Positions 1 through 10,163 are shown, counted from the stretch's first letter. The stretch: 64,000 nucleotides of DNA from Bacteroidota bacterium (GCA_016706865.1 JADJIS010000001.1:1-64000); one strand, 5' to 3'. The notes: generated by a model from the letters alone, not told the origin. Numbers and translations are program-made.

Positions 1-801
1 CAGTAAAATCTCATTGGAACGAAGGGTTGGTATCAGGCATTTTATTCTCTTTACACCTTTGGATTGAAGCTGCTCAATTAATTTTGTATCGTTGCTGAAA
101 TAAGGGGAAATTATTTCAACCTCTGAGATATTATCACCTGAGAATATACTTTGCTGTTCCAAAAAATCGATGAAAGGAGAAGTAAGACTATTGTAATAAG
201 CTAAATCAAAATCAACATACCTTAAAAACTCATGAATTATTTCTTCTGCTGGCAGAAGATTTTGTAAGCCTACTATTTTTCCAATTTCAGAAATATAATC
301 CTGAAGGCCGTTTGTTGATGATCTATTCGGATGATTTTTAGTTGGTTTTAATTCTAATACAGAAAAACATTCAAAATTATCGCACCAACCTGTTGGAGTT
401 AAATTACCGGAACCAGTAATAAAAAGAAGTGTTCGATTTCTGTTTTCATCTTCAACCAGAATGAAAATATGTTTAGGATGAAAATTGCAGATTGCACCGA
501 TAGCAGATGGAACTTTCAAGCAATAGATGTCGTACCCTAATGTGGGAGCCTGTGTATTGTCCTTGGCATAATAATCACAGAATACTGCCACCGGTGGAAT
601 CAGGTTTTCTTTAGCACAGTACCGCCATAAAATTTTGTTGTAAATAGCTTCATCCCTGAAATCTTTACCGGGGACAAATAAGGGCATCACGAAATTCTCA
701 AAAAATAAAGGGTCGAAATTAAAAGTATGAAAAACAGCAGCAATTACTTTTCTATTCTTGATAGCTTCTTTGATATGATCCCTCAGAATTATTCTTTCCA
801 T
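1..801 (-). CDS. Phospholipase D-like protein, C-terminus outside window
   Basis: Read on the minus strand from an ATG at 799-801, an open frame runs off the left edge, giving 267 visible residues with no stop. The visible part has a PLD/HKD-like half-motif: HPKHIFIL, then FITGSGNLTPTGWCDNFE, which resembles the HxK plus G-S-x-N-L-T-x-x-G-W-x-x-N-x-E pattern of PLD nuclease-like proteins. Only one half-motif is visible; a second would lie beyond the edge. The start is one base after the stop of the upstream 381-aa gene, so it is the last visible gene of a four-gene operon with an SF1 helicase and a sacsin-like ATPase. PLD-fold nucleases are common effectors in phage defence (for example in DISARM and Mokosh). 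Nuclease activity is inferred, not shown. Confidence 0.7.
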   Translation of the reverse strand, partial: MERIILRDHIKEAIKNRKVIAAVFHTFNFDPLFFENFVMPLFVPGKDFRDEAIYNKILWRYCAKENLIPPVAVFCDYYAKDNTQAPTLGYDIYCLKVPSAIGAICNFHPKHIFILVEDENRNRTLLFITGSGNLTPTGWCDNFECFSVLELKPTKNHPNRSSTNGLQDYISEIGKIVGLQNLLPAEEIIHEFLRYVDFDLAYYNSLTSPFIDFLEQQSIFSGDNISEVEIISPYFSNDTKLIEQLQSKGVKRIKCLIPTLRSNEILL

Positions 802-802
802 C

Positions 803-1948
803 TTAATTGAGCTGTTTGTGTAAAGAGATAAAAGTGGAAAAGAAATAATTGAAATCGTTTTGTGTTTCAGGGTCGTATTCTTCTCTGAAAAAAGCACCCT
901 CAAAATGGTTTACTTCCAAGCCTTTCTCTGTGAACTGCATCCAAGCAGCAGAATTACGCCTTGCGGCAACTTCCTCATTCCGCTTAACCAGACCTAATAC
1001 CAATTCATAGTTACTGAGAGTTAAAAGTGTGGCAAGTGACCTTGTAGTTTCATCAAAACCTTTGGATTCAAATGTTGACCTCCAATTTTTGATATAAGGA
1101 TCAGTTTCTATTTCTTCATTCTTCCAGTAGGATTTAGTTTGTAGGTATCTAAATATTCTGTTCAAGGGGCAGATAACTTTTTCTGTATTTGCAATGTAGC
1201 CCAGTATAGCTTTAAAGTTTGAGTTACTGCTTGCATCGGTTAATGCCTGAATGAGTTCGTAAAAACTAAGGTCTCTGAAATCAGGGTTATTATCAATCTG
1301 ATTCAATAATTCTTTGCCGCAAGTATCATCCAAAAGTTTTTCTATAAATAGCTTCTTCTCGGTACCTGACGGCTTTTGCAAAAAATCTGACCATTCATCC
1401 ATTTTATCAGATTCAATATATGCAGGTTGAGCATCTCTTTTTTTACTCAGTAAAGTGGCCTGGCGAAGAAATGCATCATTATTTAAAACTTTAGGAATAT
1501 AGACATTTGAATATTCTGGCATTTCTGTAAGCCTCATTTCTGAAAATGGGCTGTTGTATTTACCCCATATACCGTATGCTTTTTGATTTGATAATAGCTG
1601 GTCAGCTATTGCTGATGAAATTCTCACAGATGCCGGGTTGCCGGACATCAACTTTCTTACTTTATCTACTCCGTTAAATCCTTCTTTTTGATAGCTTTTA
1701 TAACGAGTGTACGCCATCATCTGCTCAAAACGCAAAAAGAAAGGTTCAAACTGTTTGTCTTCAATTTTTAATTCCTTTTTTAACGCATAGGCCAAACACA
1801 AAATTTGAAAATCTTTAATACTACCTGATACTGTTGAAAGATATGGTATGAGCTTTCTGCCAGCCGCTTGCCAAACCACCTGAAATCCCAATGGATCACG
1901 GGAACCTTTTATCGAATAGTTAGGGTCTTGTTCTGTGATGAAATACAT
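803..1948 (-). CDS. Hypothetical protein, operon partner of helicase and PLD protein
   Basis: This 381-aa protein is one I do not recognise. It is soluble-looking, with no signal peptide or membrane segment, and looks largely helical. It has no obvious nuclease or nucleotide-binding motif. It lies directly between the helicase gene (the helicase stop at 1949 abuts this start at 1948) and the PLD-like gene (1-base gap), so the three are almost certainly cotranscribed and translationally coupled. Its fixed place between a helicase and a PLD-like protein suggests a structural or adaptor subunit of the same machine, but that is inference from context only. Confidence 0.75.
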   Translation of the reverse strand: MYFITEQDPNYSIKGSRDPLGFQVVWQAAGRKLIPYLSTVSGSIKDFQILCLAYALKKELKIEDKQFEPFFLRFEQMMAYTRYKSYQKEGFNGVDKVRKLMSGNPASVRISSAIADQLLSNQKAYGIWGKYNSPFSEMRLTEMPEYSNVYIPKVLNNDAFLRQATLLSKKRDAQPAYIESDKMDEWSDFLQKPSGTEKKLFIEKLLDDTCGKELLNQIDNNPDFRDLSFYELIQALTDASSNSNFKAILGYIANTEKVICPLNRIFRYLQTKSYWKNEEIETDPYIKNWRSTFESKGFDETTRSLATLLTLSNYELVLGLVKRNEEVAARRNSAAWMQFTEKGLEVNHFEGAFFREEYDPETQNDFNYFFSTFISLHKQLN

Positions 1949-3667
1949 TCAACTAATATTTAGGATAAGTTTAAAATAGTTTGACACCTCTTCCGAAATC
2001 GTTGTAAAGTGAAGTATGTCTTTGTCTGCGATAAGCAATGTGCAAAGCCTGGCTCTGGAAGTAGCTACGTTAAACCTGTTTATTTGTAATGCAAACGGTA
2101 TGCTTTCAGTTGGTATGAAGAAAATACAGAAGTCTGTTGTTAAGCCTTGTATTCTGTCTATCGTTTCTACCAATACATCTTCTGTATTTGAGCATTTGGA
2201 AAAAATCTCTTTTTGTAGAAAACGAATTGTATCCCGGTTAAATGCCAATACAGCGATTTCAGCTTTAGCATTATATTGCTTTAACTCATTAACCAATTCA
2301 ACAATAAATTTAGAGCACTCGCCTGAAGGTATTCGACCATCTGGTAATTCAAACATCTTTAATGAAGTACCCCCATTAGTTTGGAATGTATTTTTTAGCA
2401 ATGGAAACTGACTGAAGTTCAATGGGAGCTGGGCATCTGATTTGCTCTTTAACATCCCAGAATAAAAAGAGTTAGTTGCATCAACACTGTTTTGTGTTAG
2501 CCGGTATGAATCGGTAAGTATGTATTGCTTTGTATTTGGCAAATAGTAACTTATCGCTTTTAGGCCGCAAACCATCCAGTGGTAATTGTTGATGTCCTCA
2601 GGTGCATATTCTTTATGAAAAATAGGTTCAAGCTGTTTTATGTCGCCTATGATTATACATTTCTTACCCAGCTTTCTCGCTAATGCAATCGTAGATAAAA
2701 ACGCCTGACTTGCTTCTTCGATAATAATGTAATCAAAATGATCATCAACCATTGCCTTTGAAGCAATCTGAGACATGATGTAGTAGGTAGACAATAACAT
2801 TTGAGGCTTCTGTTGACTAATGCTTTTAAAAGCCTTTATACCTCTTATTTTCTTGTTCTTTGATTCATCGGCAGTCAGAGCTGATTTAAATATTTTACCT
2901 TCTGCTAATCCTGTTTTCAGATGCTCTTTTTCTGCCAATTCAACTAAAGCCCTGTTGGTTAGAGCAGTTACTAATATCCTGTAATCTGTTTTTAAAAAGG
3001 CACTACAAAGTTGTGACATCAGATACGTTTTACCTGTGCCGGGTGGACCTTGTATGATGATTATTTCATTTTGAATTAAATCGGTTTGAATGTTTGTTAC
3101 AATATCTTCATTGACAACTAATGGTATAGGTTTCCATTTTGCTTCATTAATATCTAAGGACAATATCTCATTTGAATTTGCAGGTGTTTCCTTTAAGAAA
3201 TTTAGAAGATTCAATAGATAATTTAGTGGTGGGTCGGTGGGTGCTAAAAATACCAATGCATCCTTCTGATATTTTTCGACATCTTCAACCTTTACACCGG
3301 ACAAGCCAACAATGGAGTGATCCTTTTCATAAGTGAAGAAAACCGTTTTTGATTCAAATTGTGCATTAACTTTTGTTCTTAAATCTTTGTAGGTTAAACC
3401 GCCCCAATTTCTCACCGCATCGTTCTGCATCTCGGAAACGAAACACTGAAAGTGCTCGTTTTTTCTTGGAGGTAAACATATCTTATGATCAAACTTAACA
3501 ATCAGATTACCCCTCGCTTCATCAAAACCCTGGTAACGGCATAAATACAGTTGACCATCAACAAACATTTTAGCAGCTTGTTTCCTAAGTAGCTTTTCAA
3601 ACTCATTTGTTTGATAGGTTAATTCATCCTGAATAAGATTTTGGTGTTTATTACTATTGATAATCAT
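1949..3667 (-). CDS. Superfamily 1 (Upf1/Dna2-like) helicase
   Basis: This 572-aa ATPase has a full set of SF1 helicase motifs: Walker A GPPGTGKT at about residues 207-214, motif II IIIEEASQ near 315-322 (DEAD-box replaced by EEAS, as in Upf1/Dna2-type enzymes), motif III GDIKQLEPIF near 340, and motif VI ATSRAR near 534-539. The roughly 180-residue N-terminal part has no motif I recognise. It is shorter than most COG1112 helicases, which often carry extra nuclease domains; here a PLD-like protein is encoded two genes downstream instead. The start overlaps the end of the sacsin-like gene by 14 bases, indicating translational coupling. I infer that it unwinds or translocates on nucleic acid for the defence complex. 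Confidence 0.88.
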   Translation of the reverse strand: MIINSNKHQNLIQDELTYQTNEFEKLLRKQAAKMFVDGQLYLCRYQGFDEARGNLIVKFDHKICLPPRKNEHFQCFVSEMQNDAVRNWGGLTYKDLRTKVNAQFESKTVFFTYEKDHSIVGLSGVKVEDVEKYQKDALVFLAPTDPPLNYLLNLLNFLKETPANSNEILSLDINEAKWKPIPLVVNEDIVTNIQTDLIQNEIIIIQGPPGTGKTYLMSQLCSAFLKTDYRILVTALTNRALVELAEKEHLKTGLAEGKIFKSALTADESKNKKIRGIKAFKSISQQKPQMLLSTYYIMSQIASKAMVDDHFDYIIIEEASQAFLSTIALARKLGKKCIIIGDIKQLEPIFHKEYAPEDINNYHWMVCGLKAISYYLPNTKQYILTDSYRLTQNSVDATNSFYSGMLKSKSDAQLPLNFSQFPLLKNTFQTNGGTSLKMFELPDGRIPSGECSKFIVELVNELKQYNAKAEIAVLAFNRDTIRFLQKEIFSKCSNTEDVLVETIDRIQGLTTDFCIFFIPTESIPFALQINRFNVATSRARLCTLLIADKDILHFTTISEEVSNYFKLILNIS

Positions 3668-6600
3668 CTTCAGGGTTTAGTAGTTTAAATATGTCATTTG
3701 ATTTCTTCCTGGAATTATCTCTATCAATCACCAGCAGGTGTTTATTTGCATCTCGATTATGTTCGCAGAAATCAAATAAATCTTCCATCGTTTTTTCATA
3801 TTGATAAGCAAGCAAATGACTTGTGTTCAGACTCAATATTTCTTCAGCCGTTTGGTATATTTTTATTGGTGTCTTTGTGCCAAAATCCAATGCCATTTTA
3901 AACCCTTCATCTCGCATTCGTAAGATTTCATTCGTATGTATATACGCAAATGAACCTCTTGCACTATGTACAAAATACTTTTCGTTTTCGTTTATTAACT
4001 GGTTAAAGTCCTTGTCTGCTGTATCAAATTGAATTATTGTCGCCTTAGCTAACTTCAACTTCGCAATTAAATTGTATAATTTCTGCTTTTCCTTTGGGTG
4101 GCTTTTAGAAAGTTCCAAAATGTTTTTCAATTCCGGAATGTGTTCAGCCCATTCAGTATTCTCTAACTCGGAGCTAATAAAGTTTTCAACTTCTTTTATG
4201 AAATCATATTCAGTTTCATCCTTATCCTTTTTTTGGCCAGCATCCTGATTATTCTCTTTTGCCGAATTGTCTTCTTCCTCGGAGTCACCAAATTGAGCTG
4301 ATGAATTAGCTTGGCTTGACTTGCTTGGGCGAATCGATTCTTTTAAAGAAATAACTTTTTCCTGAATTGCGGCGTAAATGGGTAAGGACTTAACCATTTC
4401 TAAACTGAGGCCGACCGATTCAAGATACTCGTTTACTTGATAATCAGAAAGCTCCAAGAGTAATTGGATTTCCTGTTCCAATCCATTACACTTTAAGAAA
4501 GATGTTAAATAATGTGATATATTAAATCGTTCAAGTGGATTTTGCCAGCTATTTGTAAAATAAAACCCTTCGTCTGATAAATAATATTTTACACTTGAAC
4601 CTTTAATTTCAATATCTCCATAATTTAAAATCAAAAGAATCTCTTTACAAATGTAGAACTTGAAATTTTCAACACTTTTATATGCTTTGCTGAGATAATC
4701 TTCTTCGACCTTAATCTTCATTCTTGATCGAAGTATTAATGACAGTGCTGGTAGAAACTCTAATATTTTGATTGATAGTTTTACATCTTCTTTTTCCTCT
4801 TTTACTTTATAATCACATTTGTCAACTATCGGAACCCGAAATAATGAAAATAACTTTTCTACTTTATCATCTAAATTTACGTTTTTAGGAATTAATATGG
4901 ATGGTATTTTATCATTATATTCATTAAAACCTTCAATTCTCAACCAAATTACTTCCGAGTTTTTTCTCGAAACAAAATCATTACATAAGAATTTACTTTT
5001 TTTCGCCCAATCTTTGATTTCCTTTTCTTCCTGAATTGTCAATTCATTTAGACCATTAATAATTTCGTTATACAACAAGCCTACTCTCCTAATATTGTCT
5101 CTTTTAAAAAATCCTTTCTCATTCGTGTCATTGTTAATTGAAGAGAGTATGTTTAGCATATCTGCTAATGTCAATTTTGATTTCAAACCAATTAATTGTA
5201 TCCACTCTTTAGAAAGAACTTTAGGAACCTGGATAATCGGAATGTATTCACCACCCAATTCTATTATCTTATCCGAATTGGCAAAAACATCAGAAGCCAA
5301 AAGACAATTTTTCTTATTCGTAGGAATACATTGTTTTGACTTGAGATGCCAAAATATAAATGAAGGGATGCAAACTCTATTACTTTCAAAGTGCCCCCAA
5401 CGCATTAAGTCAATTGATTTAAGAACTGTTGAATTTAATTTATAAACCCTTGCTTCACGCTTGGGTCCATGACTATTATACATTGTCAAATTGGGCTCAA
5501 TTGAAAGGCTATATTTTGAAATCAATCTCTCCCAAAATATTGAGGAAAATTTAAATTGAGTTGTTTTGGTTAGGAAAGAGAAATAGGTAATATAAGCAGG
5601 ATAGTTCTGAGGAAGGTTAGTATTTACCAAGTGTGGATATGTGTGCCCCTCTTTCCCATATTCAACGGCAGCAGTAAAAAACGGACCACCAAATTCATCA
5701 TCCGTATTTTGTATTTTATAATTGGTTAGTATATTTATATCATCTGCGACATCAATTGCGACAAATAGGGTTTTCCACTCATAGGCATTATACCTACCAA
5801 CATACTCTGCCGAAACAGTAGTAAGGCCATTGATATTTGATGAAAAATCAATAACCGGGTTATAGGCAGCAGGTAGAAAACAATCCTTTGCTTTAGACCA
5901 GCCATTATTTGATTTCAGTGGTAAATCTCTCAGCCCATTATAATGTACTACCTCGATTTCCTTTGCAGCATGTAATTTTAAAATAAACTCGGTAACATCC
6001 TGGTAGTTTTCGTCATTAATACAGGAATCAATTTTGCCTATAATTTCTTTTTCCAAGTAAGCTATTTCAGAAGGCTCCTTAACACCAAATAATTTTAACC
6101 AATCGATTATATCTGAATCATCTGAAATGGAATTATAAAGCTCTTGGTCTATTAGTGTATTTTCTGATCCAAACTCAGTTACAAATGCTGTTACAGGGAA
6201 ACAAACCAAAGGTATTTTTTCAAGGGTATTTTCATTTGAAAAAATAAAAGTATTATTCCTGATAATGTAATTCCACTCACCACTAAAGTCGTTTGTATCG
6301 AGCTGCTTTAAATATTTTAGTAAACTATAATTACAATCAATTTGATGGTTGGAAAGAAAAGGTTCTGATTGAAGAAATATTTTTAAATCAGATTGAGAGA
6401 AAGTCTTTGCCCCAAAATGTTTCAACTTATCAGAACCGGTAAATACTTGCAAAATATTCTGTTCGGTAATTCTAAGCAAACCGGAATTAGAATTAATAAA
6501 CTGGGTAATAAATTGTATTGGAATAATTTTCTCAGTTAATATTTCTACTTCGTCAATTATGATATCTGAAATCTTAACAAGCTGATTCTTGTTATTAAGA

Positions 6601-8249
6601 ATGAAAGCCACTTTTTCAAACCCAATCTTCAAGCCTTCATTAAACCATTTTTTTAGTGGGTCTGTTTCCTGCAAATAGTCACTTAATAGAATTTTTAGGT
6701 AGTCCTTTTTGAAATCAACTGATGCTGCAAATTCCGCACAACATTTGATTAATTCCCAACCAATAACTTTAAAAAGCCATTTGTTCCATATTCGGTCTTT
6801 ATGCAATTTTTCTCTACCCGCATCCACCAAGAAATTACTATTAACAAGAAACGGGAATCCAAATTCGCTTACAGATGTTGGAAGGTATGTGAAAATGCAG
6901 CTTTCGTTGCTGGGCAATAGAATAATGGACTTTAGATCGGTCTCTAATTTAAAAGCAAAGGATAATTCGGCACGAATCATTTCCTGCAACTTTTTTGGTG
7001 ACTTAATATCCTCCTGTAATTCCTTCTTTATATCCGGAGGAATATTGTAACTACCTGTCCTTAAATACCAGTTGGAAATATTATTATCATTTTTATAAAG
7101 TGAAAGTATGCCAGGAATATCATCATCAGATTCCTTTTTGATGCATAATTTTTGAGAACCATAAACTAAAGTAACCTTGTATATTTTGCGTAGGAATAAG
7201 AGGAATCGTGCATCCGAAAAAAGTTCATTAATGTCACTAGCCAATTCGCTTTCATCTCGAATTTTAATTGCTGTTTTTACAGTAAATTCCTCAGAGTTCA
7301 ATATCAGATCAACATCAGCGGTGTTTGTAGAATTTGACAATATTGGAATTAGCTGCCACGGGGATTTAAACTTTGTTTGATTAGCTTTTTCCCAGTTTTT
7401 CTGAATACCCCATATTGGGTTCCATCCATTTTGTAGTATGTAATTCCTATCAAATCTAAATAAAAGGTCATTTGTTTTTACATATACCAATCCATCCTGC
7501 TGGCCAAAAACTGATTTAAAACCAATACCTTTATATCCTGTTTTATCTTCGTCATCTCTCTTTGCTCCTCTTCCAATGCCACATAAACCCCTCAAATCTC
7601 TTTCATCAAATGGTTTACCATTGTGAGACAAAACAACGAAACCAGATTTTACTTCAATCATCAATTCTGATTGATCTACAACTGCCGCATCATCTGCATT
7701 TTGAATTAACTCATAGATAAATCTTTTATTTTCTGAGTAAATATCAATAGCCAAAGCCTCAACTGCCTCGGCAATGTCAATTACATTATACGGATTATTT
7801 TGCTTGAGCTTTTCACTATAAATATCATTAATGACAGAATCTAAACTCGAAATATCTTTTGATTCTGCACTACTATTTAAAGGTTGATGTTTTTCTAAAC
7901 TATTTATACCATCAAGTCCAATAACGCAATCTCTTTGAGTTACTAACAAGAAAGGATTCAATTGTATTCTCTTGTCTAACGCTGCAAACTGAATTTTAAA
8001 TTTGTATCTCCCTCCAGGTTTTAGCATTTTAAGAGGATTAGCCCATATCAAAATGCGTAAAGGAAATTTATCATCAGGATACTTCAACGGTTTACCATCA
8101 ATTGTTGTGCAATTAGAAAAAAAACCTTGTGTCCCGTTTTTTGATTGAGAATATTTCCCTATTAATTCATCCTTATCTACATCAACTCCCCAGTAATCCT
8201 TTAGGATTGCTTTATACTCGTGATTTGGTTTCGGTAATTTTAATTGCAT
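3654..8249 (-). CDS. Giant sacsin/Hsp90-type (GHKL) ATPase
   Basis: A 1,531-aa protein whose N-terminal third carries a sacsin-like GHKL ATPase domain: N-box ELIQNADDA at residues 180-188, G1-like SHNGKPF at 208-214, and G2-like TGYKGIGFKSVF at 237-248. These three blocks are characteristic of sacsin-repeat-type HATPase domains. The remaining 1,250 or so residues have no motif I recognise, except an acidic, serine-rich linker near 1305-1345 before a C-terminal domain of about 190 residues. It is the first gene of an operon that continues with the SF1 helicase (14-bp overlap), a 381-aa protein and a PLD-like protein. GHKL ATPases of this size occur in several anti-phage systems and probably act as a sensor or scaffold; the exact role here is unknown. 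Confidence 0.85.
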   Translation of the reverse strand: MQLKLPKPNHEYKAILKDYWGVDVDKDELIGKYSQSKNGTQGFFSNCTTIDGKPLKYPDDKFPLRILIWANPLKMLKPGGRYKFKIQFAALDKRIQLNPFLLVTQRDCVIGLDGINSLEKHQPLNSSAESKDISSLDSVINDIYSEKLKQNNPYNVIDIAEAVEALAIDIYSENKRFIYELIQNADDAAVVDQSELMIEVKSGFVVLSHNGKPFDERDLRGLCGIGRGAKRDDEDKTGYKGIGFKSVFGQQDGLVYVKTNDLLFRFDRNYILQNGWNPIWGIQKNWEKANQTKFKSPWQLIPILSNSTNTADVDLILNSEEFTVKTAIKIRDESELASDINELFSDARFLLFLRKIYKVTLVYGSQKLCIKKESDDDIPGILSLYKNDNNISNWYLRTGSYNIPPDIKKELQEDIKSPKKLQEMIRAELSFAFKLETDLKSIILLPSNESCIFTYLPTSVSEFGFPFLVNSNFLVDAGREKLHKDRIWNKWLFKVIGWELIKCCAEFAASVDFKKDYLKILLSDYLQETDPLKKWFNEGLKIGFEKVAFILNNKNQLVKISDIIIDEVEILTEKIIPIQFITQFINSNSGLLRITEQNILQVFTGSDKLKHFGAKTFSQSDLKIFLQSEPFLSNHQIDCNYSLLKYLKQLDTNDFSGEWNYIIRNNTFIFSNENTLEKIPLVCFPVTAFVTEFGSENTLIDQELYNSISDDSDIIDWLKLFGVKEPSEIAYLEKEIIGKIDSCINDENYQDVTEFILKLHAAKEIEVVHYNGLRDLPLKSNNGWSKAKDCFLPAAYNPVIDFSSNINGLTTVSAEYVGRYNAYEWKTLFVAIDVADDINILTNYKIQNTDDEFGGPFFTAAVEYGKEGHTYPHLVNTNLPQNYPAYITYFSFLTKTTQFKFSSIFWERLISKYSLSIEPNLTMYNSHGPKREARVYKLNSTVLKSIDLMRWGHFESNRVCIPSFIFWHLKSKQCIPTNKKNCLLASDVFANSDKIIELGGEYIPIIQVPKVLSKEWIQLIGLKSKLTLADMLNILSSINNDTNEKGFFKRDNIRRVGLLYNEIINGLNELTIQEEKEIKDWAKKSKFLCNDFVSRKNSEVIWLRIEGFNEYNDKIPSILIPKNVNLDDKVEKLFSLFRVPIVDKCDYKVKEEKEDVKLSIKILEFLPALSLILRSRMKIKVEEDYLSKAYKSVENFKFYICKEILLILNYGDIEIKGSSVKYYLSDEGFYFTNSWQNPLERFNISHYLTSFLKCNGLEQEIQLLLELSDYQVNEYLESVGLSLEMVKSLPIYAAIQEKVISLKESIRPSKSSQANSSAQFGDSEEEDNSAKENNQDAGQKKDKDETEYDFIKEVENFISSELENTEWAEHIPELKNILELSKSHPKEKQKLYNLIAKLKLAKATIIQFDTADKDFNQLINENEKYFVHSARGSFAYIHTNEILRMRDEGFKMALDFGTKTPIKIYQTAEEILSLNTSHLLAYQYEKTMEDLFDFCEHNRDANKHLLVIDRDNSRKKSNDIFKLLNPEDDYQ

Positions 8250-8466
8250 GTCGATGTAATTGAATTTTATTTTTCATTTAAAAACCAAAATTTATTTATC
8301 CTATTTGCTACAAAATTCATCCTGCCATTGTGAATCGATTGTGTAATCTGATTAAATTTATTTTTAAGTGCTTGTAATATATTTTTACTTTCAATTAATG
8401 CATTACTCGAAGGCTCCCTTTCCTCTCCCAAAACTGACTTTATGTCTGTTTATTCTTAACTTACCT

Positions 8467-8500
8467 AACATGGACAAATATAGGAAAATTAAGACAAGCT
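8467..8500 (-). promoter_or_regulatory. Candidate promoter of the sacsin/helicase/PLD operon
   Basis: On the minus strand the sequence TATATTTG (plus-strand 8475-8482) is a perfect match to the Bacteroidota -7 element TAnnTTTG. I see no convincing -33 TTG at the expected 19-21 nt spacing. It would leave a leader of about 220 nt before the start codon at 8249. The rest of 8250-8614 holds no gene I can support; it is AT-rich with no strong hairpin. Confidence 0.35.
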
Positions 8501-8614
8501 GTATAGTGTGAATATTTTGGTCATATTTATCCGTATCTACATGATATCTGCCGCGTATATAATGTCTTTAAATTTGCTTTCAAATCAGTCCGACTAATTT
8601 ATTTCATTTTTTTA

Positions 8615-9046
8615 TCAGTTTTTAAGGTGTCTTGATTTAATTCTTGATGAAGCAAAGTTGTCAGGCAAATTCATTAATTTGGCTAACTGTATTATTTTTA
8701 TTTGGTAGTCATTATATATTTTTATCATTTCAGGAAGTGCCTCCTTAATTTTGGAATTCCCTACTGAATAATTTTTCATACTAACTATTGTGCGCCCTAC
8801 GAAATCAATTTCCTCAAGGTATTGATTTAATAATTCTTGATTAGAGTTGAAGCTAAGTGGTATATCTGTTCTTTTTAATAGAAAATCATAAAAAGCATTC
8901 CAATCACCCCTAATCCTTTGCTTAGTCTGAACAAAATCTTCACCTTTGATTTGATATTCAGCTATAAATATTTTCATGGCTCTTCCGGAAATATCAAGTC
9001 CAAATTTTTCTCTGATAACTGCTTTTATATTATATTCGCTTGCCAT
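8615..9046 (-). CDS. Hypothetical protein, 143 aa
   Basis: This is a 143-residue, mostly helical, soluble protein that I do not recognise. No membrane segment or catalytic motif is visible, and it ends in a basic stretch (SSRIKSRHLKN). It stands alone, about 200 bases downstream of the DUF262 remnant and about 365 bases before the sacsin-like gene, all on the same strand. It could be an accessory gene of either defence operon. The coding call rests on length, codon composition and the lack of a competing frame. Confidence 0.6.
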   Translation of the reverse strand: MASEYNIKAVIREKFGLDISGRAMKIFIAEYQIKGEDFVQTKQRIRGDWNAFYDFLLKRTDIPLSFNSNQELLNQYLEEIDFVGRTIVSMKNYSVGNSKIKEALPEMIKIYNDYQIKIIQLAKLMNLPDNFASSRIKSRHLKN

Positions 9047-9248
9047 AATTATTGTTGGGTTTATTCCTCAATATGAATTTTAGTTATTTTATCGTCATCA
9101 TATATTAAAATAGTCAGGACGTCTAATAGATTTATGAAGTAATTGTTTGTGTGATTTTCAGCAGATACTGTCAATTAATCAATTCAGACCAAACACTTTT
9201 TCATAAATCTTTTGTTATTGGCAGTTATTCTTTTACATTTATACAATA

Positions 9249-9461
9249 TTAAGTTGGGTTTGAGGTATTTATTCTAATGTGCAATAGGAGCATCCCAAAT
9301 AAATGTCCATCATCCTCTTTTAGCATATCAATATCCTCAAATAATGCTGCTATTTGATTGTGTTCCCAAGCATATCTGCGTTGATAGCTCGGAATAAGAA
9401 ATTGTTCAGACTGAATGCTCAACAGCTGAAAAAGATTAAGGTCCTTAGAGTTAATTTGCAT
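9249..9461 (-). pseudogene. Truncated DUF262 (GmrSD N-terminal-like) remnant
   Basis: About 70 residues starting MQINSKDLNLFQLL match the N-terminus of DUF262 proteins, the family containing the GmrS half of type IV restriction enzymes. The hallmark FLIPSYQRRYAWE-x-NQIAALFEDI is clear. After HLFGMLLLH the frame diverges and stops; families of this type normally run several hundred residues further, through a DGQQR motif that is absent here. The following 200 bases carry no continuation in another frame. I chose the internal Met at 9461 because the family begins there and the upstream codons overlap the preceding gene. It is most likely a relic of a separate restriction gene. Confidence 0.7.
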
Positions 9462-9471
9462 TTTACTTATA

Positions 9472-9807
9472 TTAAAATTTATGAAATTGTACAATTTTAA
9501 TTTTAAAATCTTTCCCCATGTTAATTTTATAATTGTTTTCTTTCAAAAGAATATTTGCAGTATTTGAGGCTTTCAGAACTTGAACTAAATCTCTCGCTAC
9601 AGCTGTCCCCTCAATATTGTTTATTACTCTACCATTTGCAAATTCCAGCTTGAATGCATATCCTGCCTTTATCCGTTCACCTATCGCTTCAAACTCATAT
9701 TTAGAAAGTTGATATTCACATGGTGTATCTAAAGCTTTTCTCATCATTGTAAGAATTACCGGTTTGTATTTTTGCCAAAGAGGAATATAAATATTTTTTT
9801 CTTTCAT
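9472..9807 (-). CDS. Hypothetical protein, 111 aa
   Basis: A 111-aa protein of unknown function. It has alternating charged and hydrophobic segments, consistent with a small alpha/beta fold, and no signal peptide, membrane segment or catalytic motif. Its start overlaps the end of the preceding 119-aa gene by 4 bases (ATGA type), so the pair is translationally coupled. The pair lies just after brxL and before the DUF262 remnant, and may be BREX-associated cargo or part of another broken module. Confidence 0.65.
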   Translation of the reverse strand: MKEKNIYIPLWQKYKPVILTMMRKALDTPCEYQLSKYEFEAIGERIKAGYAFKLEFANGRVINNIEGTAVARDLVQVLKASNTANILLKENNYKINMGKDFKIKIVQFHKF

Positions 9808-10163
9808 TTTCCAGCATTTTTCTTTTCGATTTTTTCAGACATCCTATTTAATAAGATCCACCATTCTTTATCATTTCGGAAAGTGCGGATTGCCCCTGCT
9901 CTAACTAAAATTCTCCTCAACTCATCCGGATCATTATCCCATCCACCTAAATGTTTTTTCAATGTATCAAATGACCGATCCGTATACCCTTTGTGTTTTA
10001 AAAAATGTTTTGCCGTTCGTTCAGCCATTGTATCTCTTTTATAGACGGAAAGCTTATGACGTAGTGCTAAATATGATATTACACCTGTGATTGCTGCGGG
10101 AATCAACGCAATTAACAGAACCTGCAGAAAAGTTAAACTTTCTTGATAATCAAATTGACACAT
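9804..10163 (-). CDS. Small membrane-anchored protein, 119 aa
   Basis: Residues of about 12-32 (LQVLLIALIPAAITGVISYL) form one transmembrane helix near the N-terminus. A basic cytoplasmic tail of about 85 residues follows (WDNDPDELRRILVRAGAIRTF and a Lys-rich end), which looks like a small winged-helix or wHTH-type fold, but I cannot name it. It is 62 bases downstream of brxL on the same strand and is coupled to the next 111-aa gene. It could be read through from the BREX operon; no terminator is visible in the gap. A role in membrane localisation of a defence component is possible but unproven. Confidence 0.65.
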   Translation of the reverse strand: MCQFDYQESLTFLQVLLIALIPAAITGVISYLALRHKLSVYKRDTMAERTAKHFLKHKGYTDRSFDTLKKHLGGWDNDPDELRRILVRAGAIRTFRNDKEWWILLNRMSEKIEKKNAGK

